A program made the translations under genes and the position numbers. A stretch of DNA of 64,000 nucleotides from Rhexocercosporidium sp. MPI-PUGE-AT-0058 (taxonomy: Eukaryota > Ascomycota > Leotiomycetes > Helotiales), in assembly GCA_020746875.1 (NCBI GenBank), contig JAGTJL010000006.1, positions 186,001-250,000 of the forward strand, written 5' to 3'. The stretch's first letter is position 1, and every line of letters begins with the position of its first letter. Below, piece after piece: positions 33,973 to 44,355 of this stretch. The notes under the pieces were generated by a model. That model was not told the origin of the DNA. It did not search any database and saw only the letters and a program-made list of their open reading frames with translations.

Positions 33973-34895
33973 ATGGCAACAAGCGATATTCAACAGACCC
34001 TCCCCGACAGTTCTGAACACCCAAATCCTCGGCAATATCGAGAGTTTAACCTTCAGAATAAGGTCTTCGCTGTTACAGGAGGAGGTAGAGGTTTAGGCCT
34101 CGCACTGGCTGAGGCTCTTGTGGAAGCTGGTGGACAAGGTATCTTCGGTATCCGTCATCACATACATGTATTCAGAGCTGATTTCATCTCTTGTCAGTAT
34201 ATTGCCTAGATCGTTTAGAGAAACCGGATGACGACTTTATAGCTGCCCAAAAGCGTGCAGATCCTGAGTTCGGTGGCTCTTTGCATTACAAACGCATAGA
34301 TGTTCGCGACGTTGAAAACGTAAACGAAACAATGGCTGGTATAGCAGCTCAAAAGCAGAGGTTTGATGGTCTCATTGCTGCAGCTGGAATCAATCATGTC
34401 GGATCGGCTATCGATCATTCGCCTGCAGACATTACAGATGTGATGAGTATCAACTACACAGGTGTTTTCGTCACAGCGACCGCTGCCGCGAAGCAGATGT
34501 TACACTGGAAGTGTAGAGGCTCGATCGTCCTTGTCTCCAGCATGAGCGGACTTATTGCTAATAAAGGCATGGTCTCACCGGTGTACAATTCCTCCAAAGC
34601 GGCCGTGATTCAGTTAGGCAGAAGTTTGGCAATGGAGTGGGGAAGGATAGATGAAGAGGGTAGAGGCGGTATTCGCGTAAACTGTCTATGCCCTGGTCAC
34701 ATTGTTACGCCTATGGTCAAGGAGACTCTCCGAGAGGTTCCAGAGTCAAAGGAGTTATGGGAGACTGAGAATATGCTCGGAAGGCTAGCAAAACCGGAAG
34801 AGTTCAGAGGTGCAGCACTTTTCCTGCTCAGTGATGCGAGCAGTTTCATGACCGGTAGTTCCCTTGTTATGGACGGGGGCCATACTGCATGGTAG
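33973..34895 (+). CDS. Short-chain dehydrogenase/reductase
   Basis: Predicted 287-residue classical SDR from two exons (33973-34138, 34198-34895; 59-nt intron). The cofactor site is TGGGRGLG at residues 35-42. AAAGIN replaces the usual NNAG block. VSSMSG supplies the catalytic serine (around 170), and YNSSK holds Tyr185 and Lys189. PGHIVTP and the C-terminal SSFMTGSSLVMDGGHT end the fold as in many fungal SDRs of the sorbose reductase or 3-oxoacyl-ACP reductase type. The DRL sequence right after the second strand suggests NAD(H) preference. It should oxidise an alcohol or reduce a ketone of unknown identity. Its promoter is shared with the decarboxylase family gene, so the two may act in one pathway; this is inferred from position only. 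Confidence 0.92.
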
Positions 34896-36752
34896 ATTCT
34901 TGTTCTCTACATAGATTAAGTGTACCCATTAGTTCTCCACCTGTGTCGGCATAGTCGAATTTATACATGACAATGACTGGAGAGGGAAACGGCTTTGATG
35001 AGGATAGTTATTCAATAATGTCATTCCTTGTTCAGCCTACTTAAAATATTTCAATCCCAAGCCAGCTCATGCAACCTGGATGGTCGTCATCCCCCAGGGT
35101 CCCGTACCATTAGTAGAGAGGCCGAGGGTGAGGCATGAGCCCAGTTTAGGGAATAGTTCAAAAAAAAAAGTCCCAGGGTTACGCCTGGACAACGGGGTTT
35201 TCTTTGTCTTCGCCGTCCAGAAACCTTCCCTGGTGACTTTTGGGGGAGGGTAAGCTGGAAAGAATGACGTCGAAGAGCAGGGTCGTTTTTTGAACATTGG
35301 GACTAATATATTGGAGGCCGTTTGAGAAGAGTAAAACAAACCCACAATGCAAAAGATACGAGACCGCATCTCTAACCCTTTTAAATGATAATATATAATA
35401 ATTAAAACGAGCAAGAAACGTATTAAAGGCAATAAATAATAACATTGTGAGGTAATATAATTATATAATTAAGCCTTTGGGGCGTAATTTTTGGTAGAGC
35501 TGACTGACCCGCATAGAATTCTGACTACCACTGTTGGATATTCTTAGTGTATTTAGTTAGAAATCTATGAGCATTTGATGCTTGGACAATAGAGTCATAT
35601 ATGCATTCTAGAATTGATGAAGTGAATGACAAAACAGTAAATTGCGAGGGATTCAAAAAGGGGCTCGCTTCACCCCCGGTCGTTCATCATGTCAACAACA
35701 AAACCAGGTAGCTCACGCCGTCTCCTCCTTAAAACCTTCTTCAGTTTTAAGACGAAAAGTGAACAAAATCGACATACATGCTCGTAATTAGCTTTATGGT
35801 TTCGAGTTGGGCGACACCTGGAGATCCGGATACCTCTTAACAATTAATGTTCTTTACGCTCTGTTTACGTCGGAACATGTCTTGGCTTTTTTTTTCACTC
35901 TCCTACTGATTTCCCGCTAACCAAATTCGTTTTAGATGGGAGAGTGGCATCGGCCTTGAAACTTCGATTTCGTCTTTGGTCCTCTCGTAAAGTTATTGAA
36001 TAGCCATAGAGTTGTGGTAGTTGTCTGAAGGCTAGATCCTATAAAGTGGGTATGATGTTTTTTCTCGGAGTTATGGATAGCGAGAATATAACAGAATTTG
36101 AGATACCAATTATATCCACCAACATAAACAATGGCCAGCACCTATATTCGGTTCATACTAACGTAGGTATTCTGAAAGGAGTGGCAAGTATGTTGCGGAA
36201 GAGGACTCGAGCTCCGAGTCGAGCAATGAGCCGAAGTTGCCCCGCGCACATGACAGCGGGCTTACGTAAATCTCGCTGCATAAATGACAAGGGTGCGTTA
36301 ATATGAAGCTCGGAAGAATCTCAGGATGTTGACTAGGACGACGCGAATGTTGACGCGACTGATTCTCAACAATTAATCAACACTCGAATTTACCTCGCAA
36401 CTGCCATCAAGTCTGCTACCCCATATCGCTACATAGCCGCCTTCATATTCATCACATTCTGGCATCATCGTCGACCCCAGGACTCGAGCAGCAAGTCGGA
36501 CGCCTTGGTGGACACAAGATTCATTTCCCCCTGGGTCCGTGGACAACGAGGTCAATAACATGATTCCACGACTTGAACGAATCTGCGAATAGGTCTCCGA
36601 TGACACGAATACGAAACGCACATATTGTACAGCCGTTTGGTTAAATATTGGATAGCAAACACCTTCAGGAAAGCGCCGAGACTTGAGGGTCGAAAGGGGC
36701 TTGACGACTAGAGACAGCTTCGGGGACTTGGTAGGCATCAATATACGGAAGG
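34896..36752. other. AT-rich intergenic stretch before kinesin
   Basis: Contains A/T-rich blocks (notably 35380-35480), poly-A and poly-T runs, and small frames on both strands without recognisable content. A 128-codon minus-strand frame at 36373-36759 lies across the kinesin leader and is not supported. AT-rich blocks may be relics of mutated mobile DNA. Confidence 0.45.
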
Positions 36753-39700
36753 ATGGCACCCCAAGGTGGAGGAAATATCAAGGTGGTGGTGAGATGTCGT
36801 CCGTTCAACGGCAGAGGTATATATCCCCGATTCTTTCGAGGGGCAACCCCTCAATTTTGCCCCCAGAAATTGACACTCTTCTGTAGAACTGGACCGCGGA
36901 GCAAAATGTATCGTTCAAATGGAAGGCGCGCAAACGGTGCTCGTACCACCCCCAGATGCTGAAGAGCGAATGCGCTCTGGGAAAGGGGGCGCGAAGGATG
37001 TTGGGCAGAAGGTCTTCGCATTCGACAAATCATACTGGTCCTTTGACAAGAGCGATCCGAACTATGCTGGTCAGGAGGATTTACACGAAGATCTTGGGAA
37101 ACCTTTACTGGACAATGCATTTCAGGGATACAACAACTGTATTTTTGCTTACGGACAAACTGGATCTGGAAAGTCTTACTCGATGATGGGATATGGGACC
37201 GAGGCAGGTGTGGTTCCGAAGATTTGCCAAGATATGTTCGAGAGGATCTCGCAGATGCAGTTGAAGGACAAGAACGTCAAATTTACCGTGGAGGTGTCAT
37301 ATCTGGAGATCTACAACGAGAGGGTCCGAGATCTGTTGAATCCATCTACGAAAGGCAATCTCAAGGTCAGAGAACATCCGTCGACAGGACCATATGTGGA
37401 AGATTTGGCGAAGTTGGTTGCAAGTAGCTTCAATGAGATTGAACACTTGATGGACGAGGGAAATAAGGCGAGAACAGTCGCAGCTACGAACATGAATGAG
37501 ACGAGTAGTAGAAGTCATGCGGTTTTCACTCTTACTCTTACCCAAAAGCGATACGACACGGATACCAAGATGTCTCTGGAGAAGGTCGCGAAGATCAGTT
37601 TGGTGGATTTGGCTGGTTCCGAAAGAGCGCAATCTACAGGTGCTACGGGAGCTCGTCTGAAGGAAGGTGCTGAGATCAATCGATCGCTCTCTACACTCGG
37701 TCGGGTCATTGCTGCTTTGGCAGATTTGTCAGAAGGCAAAAAAAAGAAAGGCGGGAAAGCAATAGGCCAGGTTCCTTACAGAGACAGTGTTCTGACATGG
37801 CTGTTGAAGGACTCGTTGGGAGGAAACAGTATGACGGCCATGATTGCGGCTATTAGTCCTGCAGATATCAATTTCGACGAGACGTTGAGTACGCTCAGAT
37901 ATGCGGATAGTGCGAAGAGAATTAAGAATCATGCTGTGGTCAACGAAGATGCCAATGCCAGGATGATCCGGGAGCTGAAAGAAGAACTGGAGGCTCTTCG
38001 AGGGAAATTGAGTGGTGGTGGCGGTGGTCCTACAGAAGAGGTTTATGCCGAAGGAACGCCACTGGACAAGCAGATTGTCAGTATTGTACAAGCAGATGGT
38101 TCTGTTAAGAAAGTGTCGAAAGCCGAGATTGCGGAGCAACTCAACCAGAGTGAAAAGCTTTATTCGGATCTCAATCAGACTTGGGAGCAGAAATTGCAAA
38201 AGACCGAGGAGATTCACAAGGAACGAGAAGCAGCTCTCGAGGAATTGGGTATCAGTATCGAGAAGGGATTCGTGGGCCTGCACACGCCAAAGAAGATGCC
38301 CCATCTAGTCAACCTGTCAGATGACCCCTTACTGGCAGAATGCTTGGTATACAATCTCAAGCCCGGAACGACGACAGTGGGAAATGTTGACACAGTCGGA
38401 GAGCACGTTTCCGAGATTCGACTAAACGGAACTCGTATCCTAGACGAGCACTGCACATTTGAGAACACCGACAATATTGTTACACTGGTACCGAACCCGG
38501 GAGCAGCCGTGATGGTGAATGGCAAACGAATAGAGGAACCAAAACGACTGCGCAGTGGATACCGTGTCATCCTCGGAGATTTCCATATATTCCGATTCAA
38601 TCACCCAATGGAAGCAAGGGCGGAAAGGGCTGAGCAAAGCTCTCTGAGACATTCAATAATCGCGAACCAGATGGGCGAGTTCGAGAAAGTCTCACCATCA
38701 CCAAGCCCCAGACCTGGGCACGACAGATCTTTCAGCAAAGCTATATCAGAAGCGGAGTGGGATGCAAGTCGACCGGACTCGCCAATGTCATTTCAACGTG
38801 GTCGTGATTCTGATTGGTCTTTTGCACGAAGAGAAGCAGCTGGTGCCATCCTTGGACCGGACAAGCAGATTGCAGGACTCACTGATGAGGAATTGAACAT
38901 TCTCTTCGAAGATGTCCAAAAAGCAAGAGCTGAGCGTGCAGGTCAGAATATGGATGATGATATGGACTCTGTCACTTCATATCCTGTACGGGAGAAGTAT
39001 TTGTCCAATGGAACTCTCGACAACTTCTCGCTCGATACCGCTTTGACAATGCCGTCGACGCCAAAACAAGGTGAGGTGGAGGACAAGATGCGAGAGGTAC
39101 GAGAAGAAATGCAGATCCAGCTTGATAAGCAGAAAGAAGATTACCAAGACCAACTGAAATCTGCTGAGGCTGCAAATGTTGAGGTCGAAGAAATCAGAAA
39201 GGAGAAAGCGAGGATGGAGGAGAGCCTCAGAGAAGTGAAGGAAGAAATGCTGAAGCAGCTGGATGCTCAGCGGAGAGAATTTGAAGAACGGCTTCAGTCC
39301 ATGGCGCCGAGGTCGGTTGAAGGTCCCTCAGCTCTTACCGAGCGTGAGATCGCCATAGCAGCAAAAGTGGTTGAGCATTGGAGGGGGCGTAGATATGTGA
39401 GAATGGCCGAAGCCGTTCTGCAATCTGCGGCCAATTTGAAAGAAGCCCAGATCATGAGCCAGGAGATGGATGAGAGTGTCGTCTTTCAATTCACAATCGT
39501 TGATGTTGGTCACGATTTATGCTCGTCCTACGATATGGTGCTAAACGGCATCTCAGGCGAAGGCGATGATCTGTTCCTTGAAGATGCAACGAAGCCTTGT
39601 GTTGGTGTTCGAGTTGTTGATTACCGGAACAGCGTTGTCCACCTCTGGAGTCTTGAGAAGCTGCGAGACCGAGTGAGGCTGATGAGACAAATGCATCAGT

Positions 39701-41730
39701 ACATCGATCGGCCAGAATATCTCCAACATTTCCAACTCGACAATCCGTTCATGGAGACTTGCATGCCTCAATATACTCATGTTGGGGATGTTGATGTACC
39801 TTTGGCTGCTGTCTTTGAGAGCCGAGTACAAGACTTCAGCCTCGATGTTCTTTCTCCATATACATCTCACGCTATTGGTATGATCAAGTTGTCGCTGGAA
39901 CCTTCGTCTGCCCGAGCACCTTCAAGCACTTTAAAATTCAATGTCGTTATGCACGACTTGATTGGTTTTGCGGAGCGTGAAGGCACGGAAGTGCATGCTC
40001 AGCTGTTCCTTCCCGGAGTTTCCGCAGAAGGTGGTGTTACAACGACCCAGATGATCAAGGACTTTGACGAGGGTCCAATTCGATTTGAGAGTGTTCATAG
40101 CATGAGTGTGCCGATGTTTGGGCCAACCAATGTATGCCTCCGTGTTGCCATCTTCGCCAAGGTGTCATCGATGCATCTCGACAAGCTGCTTAGTTGGGAT
40201 GACATGCGTGACAATGTCCCAAGACCAAAGCAGAAACGAAAAAATGCTCGCATTGCAGAATCACAATTCTACACGGAAGAGAAGCACGATGTCTTTGCCC
40301 GGATCCAAATTCACGAGCTTGCTGAGAATGGTGAATACCTCCCAGTCGAAGTGCTACAGACGAGCGACTTGGACAAGGGATCGTTCCAATTGCATCAGGG
40401 TCTACAACGGCGTATCGTCATCAACCTCACCCACAGCTCAGGCGAGGCTCTCCCTTGGGAAGATGTCTCCGGACTTCGAGTCGGCCGTGTACAGCTTGTT
40501 GACCATGTTGGGAAAACACCAGATCTCACATCACCCTCCCCTGAGATCCCATTGAAGCTCGTCTCAAAACCAAAGGTCCAACAAAATGCCAACGGTACCA
40601 GTAATGTCACCATTATTGGGCAGTGGGACTCGAGTGCTCACGAGTCGCTTCTCCTGGACCGTGTTACAGCAGACAAGTACAAGGTGCAGATGTCTCTCGC
40701 TTGGGACGTCTCGTCACCGAAGCTCGCTGATCTGATGTCATTCTCTATCGATGTATGGGGCCAAATACTATCTCGGTCCTACGTGCGGTCAACATCGATG
40801 TTTGCTTCGCTGTGGCAGACGGTACGGATTGTGCATGCTACGTCTGGGATCTTCTCGATTGCCGTTCGTCCAACACCTGTGAAGAGAGCAGGCGATTTGT
40901 GGCGCATGAACACGCAGAACGATTTTGTCAAGGGAGAGGAAGGTCTCACGAACTGGACGCCGAGAGGGGTGAGTTTGATACGAGATTACATCGCCGCGAA
41001 GAGGAGAAAGCAGCGGCATGCAGAAATCGAAGCAGCGCAGCCACTTCTCAGCCGCATCACATTCCCCACAGCATCTGTCGCTCCCTCTATGAATGACGAT
41101 GCAGAAGCCCTAGGGGAAGAGATCCCTAAACCAACAGTCTCGGATCATGAAAAAGAAATCCTAGACAAGTATCTCAACCTTTGGAAACTCTGCCGGGACC
41201 CAATAAGAAATATCCTTACACCTAGCAACGTTGAACCACCCTCAAACGGCGCACCGCCCACCCAGGCCGAAGCACCTACGTCACCTCATCTCCTCGCCTC
41301 AATTACACAAGTAGTTAAGAATCCCACGATCCTCAAAGGCGGTTACCTCCTCACACCTTCCGCCGATTCCTCTCGCTGGGTCCGCCGTTTCGTCGAGCTG
41401 CGCCGTCCATATATGCACATCCACTCCGTCCCTGACGGGGAAGAAGTATGCGTCGTCTCCCTCCGGAACTCTCGCGTTGACCACCAACCGCAAATTGCAC
41501 GTCTCTTACGGCGCGATGGCGGAAATATAGGTGGTGTGAATAGCCGAGGTAGGGCGCAGACGAACGATGAGGACCGTGTGTTTGCAGTGTATGGCACTGA
41601 TAACACGTGGTTATTCAAAGCGAGAAGTGAGAGGGAGAAGGTCGAATGGATCTTCAAGATTGATCAGAGTTATTTTGGAGGGAGCGGGAGTGGTAGTGGG
41701 AATGGAACGTCGGATGAGGACTACTACTGA
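36753..41730 (+). CDS. uncA: Kinesin-3 motor protein (Unc-104/KIF1A type)
   Basis: Predicted 1635-residue plus-end microtubule motor. Exon 1 is just 64 nt (36753-36816), followed by a 70-nt intron and one 4844-nt exon (36887-41730). The motor domain (about 7-370) begins IKVVVRCRPF and has the P-loop GQTGSGKS at 111-118, switch I NETSSRSH at 225-232 and switch II DLAGSE at 262-267. A neck and coiled coil lead to an FHA domain (about 500-595, with TTVGN and LDEHCTF). Then come another coiled coil (about 770-820), the KIF1B-like and DUF3694-like middle, and a C-terminal PH domain (about 1505-1620, GGYLLTP to WIFKIDQSYF). This is the full-length kinesin-3 plan. In fungi such motors carry early endosomes and other membrane cargo toward hyphal tips. 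The PH domain would bind phosphoinositides on cargo. Confidence 0.97.
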
Positions 41731-42467
41731 TCTTTCCTCGTTCTCGAGCAAGCCCGAGGAGATGAGACTATAAGCATTGCAGGTGTCATAATTGGAGCGA
41801 ACAAGCGAAAGGGAGGTGGTAATTTGATTTTGATTTTTGCTTGCGATTTCTGGATCTCGATTTATTCTAGATCCGATCGCGTAACGTCTTGATGTACGCT
41901 GGTGTATGAAATGAGTGTATGATACCCATGTTCGGCGGCTAATTTACGTATATGCTACTTTTCTTTTGTTTTCATCTACATAGATGGGTTGGATCTCGGT
42001 GGTTCAGAACATGGTGAAGAGAGTAGTGAGGGGGCTAGGGTTTGAAATCTGCCTCGGATGATATCTAGAAAGGACAATTAGACAAGTTGCCCGTAGTCAG
42101 CTTCTGGCTGTTTCTTGCAATGTGTTGTAAAGTAGCTTGGGTGTTTGTTTAAAAATTTGAGCAGGTTGGCAAGTGCCGCTTTCGTTGCGTTCGAAACTTG
42201 CTTGTGTTTTGTTCGATTAATCTACAGGAAGTTTGCAAGTAGGGAAGAGGCAAAGCCATCAAGTATTGAAGTCGAAGGCCAAAGTCATGATGATGGTATA
42301 GGATCTTTTCCTCCCTTTATCTCTGTCTGCCTAACAACTCTCCAACAACAGAAAAAGGAGAGCATCATCTCATGCGGCCAAGAGTAATTTCTTACGGGTC
42401 ATCAGATCCAAGTCTTTCCACCCGTCCCTCTTATCCAACCCTTTCCCTTCCTTTCCCAAGCTTTCAA
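41731..42467. other. Intergenic, convergent 3' flanks
   Basis: Between kinesin and the minus-strand orphan. No gene recognised. Confidence 0.5.
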
Positions 42468-43039
42468 TCAACAGTCGATGCCTCCAGCCCACATCTCAGA
42501 CTGCCCATTCCTCTCCATACTCCAATTATCTTCAGTATACCTCTCACTCTCTTTCCCACTGTCGCCGTTACCTTGCTCCACTTTCTCGCCTCCTTTAACA
42601 GTCCTATCTTGTACTTGTACTTGTCCATGTCCTGGCGGTGGATCTAAAAAGCTGGAGATTGTGTTGAAGGGGCTTTCTTGGGGGGACTCGGCGAGCCAGC
42701 GGTCCATGGGCGTTGGGTGTTTGGTCTTGTGGAGGGGGACGGTGTGATTGGTGTGAGTATTGGAGGAGGTGTTGACGGGAGAGGTGGGGGTGGAGGTGGA
42801 GTTGGAGTTGGAGTAGGAGTTGGAATAAAGAGGGTTGTGAGACACTTGAGGCCAGGTGCGGGGGACGGTAGTGTAAAACTTGGGCTTTAGAAGAAGTTAG
42901 CTAGTCCCTTGTCAAGGCCGGGTTCTTGAGAGGGGTATACACGAGCCGGGAGACAGTAGGAGAGAGGGGAAGAATATACCTGATTATCTGCCGATTTGTC
43001 GAACTGGCATGGTACTGGGTCTTCGTGGTGATTTGTCAT
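42468..43039 (-). CDS. Small low-complexity protein of unknown function
   Basis: Two-exon model, 43039-42980 and 42884-42468 with a 95-nt intron, giving 158 residues. The N-terminus is MTNHHEDPVPCQFDKSADNQ, joined to PKFYTTVPRTWPQVSHNPLY. A Ser/Asn/Thr-rich stretch follows, then KHPTPMDRWLAESPQESPFN and an acidic C-terminus. I do not recognise a domain. There is no signal peptide or membrane segment. The splice join uses good GT..AG sites and keeps a single frame, and the PRTWPQ and MDRWLAESPQESPF blocks look like conserved short motifs. The protein is probably real, disordered and cytosolic or nuclear. A longer intron choice or extra exon cannot be excluded. Confidence 0.6.
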
Positions 43040-44355
43040 GATGATATTTGGCAAGTTGAGAAAAGGCTCAATACTTTTGGTGAAAGGCAAGTTGTCAAGG
43101 GGAGGTTTTGGATGGAAGTCTACATCTTCGTTGGAAGGAGGGGGAGGCCATCTAATATCCTTTCATGTTGAGGAGACGCTATGAAAAGTGTAGGTGGGCA
43201 AAAGCATGGTGAGTGTACATTGCTAAGGTGCCTTGGACTCACACGCGCGCTGTTGATTTAGTTATTTCTGAAGACATCTTGATGTAGGGGACTTTTAGAT
43301 CAAATACAGGGTGCTGGTTTGCTGGACGTTGGCAGAACTCTCTGGTTTCGGGCTTGAACGATACCGCCCCTGCAATTTCCGAATTCATGGTATCGATGTG
43401 ATCTTCTATTCACGACTGCTGGTATCTGGTAGCGGAAATTCGGCGAGGCTCCACTTTGATGCGGAGGACTTTTGTGGGAGTATTTGACGAAGGAGCGAGT
43501 TTCCCGGAATGTCTACCGACGCACAGGGCTGTTCATCATCAAGGACAATTTCGAAGGCAGGCCTATGCAGGTACGTCAATATTCGTGGACTTCGAATGGG
43601 GTACTATATGTGATCGATCCGCTACAGCCTTGTCATGCTGGGGACTTTTGGTCACGAAATTTGATTGGACTCCAAGACTGGTCAGACCATCTGCACGTAA
43701 GGCTGGAAGATTTCGACCACCTGGCGTGCATCCTGGTCCTCGCACCAAAGCAGTTAGACGCTGATGTTGGGGACTTTCGTCAAGCCGCACAAGGTTGATA
43801 GGGGTCTAGTTTAGTATCTGCATTTGAGCTTTGTCGCCGACTGGCCAGGGTTGGAATCCCTTCTCTATAGAAAGATGCCTCGTGGTGACTTGTTCTTAGT
43901 AGCACAACACCCACCCGGAGCCTCTCAAAATCATTGCAGTCAATACGCTACGTCAGCACGATTGCCCCATGGCTGGTGTATGCAACTGCCTCTCTATTGG
44001 GGCTCTGATTTGGCACAATTCAGCCTCGCCAAGCAACATTGCATGTTGTTTCTGCTGGGGACTTTTGTTGATTGGATATCTAGAGCCGAACCCTTGCAAG
44101 CCACCACGGCTCCAGTCTCCGTGAGACTCGAGTCCAGGAATGCGTTGCATGAACCTCCAATTGGCTGGAGCGATGGTGTGCAGTGATTTTCTTCAGTTCT
44201 GACCTCTTCAACTTCCATAAGGTGTGAAGCTCGTTCCTCACCATTTTCACTTCTGCCAACACTACCAGGAACCAAATTCTCCACAAAGTCGACACACTCA
44301 ATACATCGCACACGCTCTTACCGATCTGTGTTACCTACGCTGAAATACGCTCATC
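43040..44355. other. Intergenic with five copies of a GGGGACTTTTG motif
   Basis: No recognisable gene. Five near-identical copies of GGGGACTTT(T/C)G or a one-base variant lie at 43287, 43464, 43640, 43769 and 44057, all on the plus strand upstream of the Clr5 gene. Small frames (for example 43472-43798 and 43824-44186) look like chance. Confidence 0.5.
43287..44067 (+). repeat. Dispersed motif TGATGYTGGGGACTTTTG, five copies
   Basis: Copies begin near 43287, 43464, 43640, 43769 and 44057. The core GGGGACTTT is exact in four and has one change (GAGGACTTT) in the second. Flanking bases upstream are partly shared as TGATG or CATGCT. The first three are spaced 177 and 176 bp. A related core lies at 49319. 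Regulatory site cluster or decayed tandem repeat. Confidence 0.55.

Noticed and set aside
36373..36759. A 128-codon minus-strand frame before kinesin
   Set aside because: Overlaps the kinesin start and leader, has no domain and no supporting splice or promoter signal.
43472..43798. A 108-codon frame in the motif-rich intergenic region
   Set aside because: Looks partly protein-like but has no recognisable domain, no conserved start context and spans two copies of the repeated motif.
43830..43870. T-arm-like sequence GGGTTGGAATCCC, possible tRNA
   Set aside because: No matching acceptor stem, D-arm or anticodon arm could be built around it.
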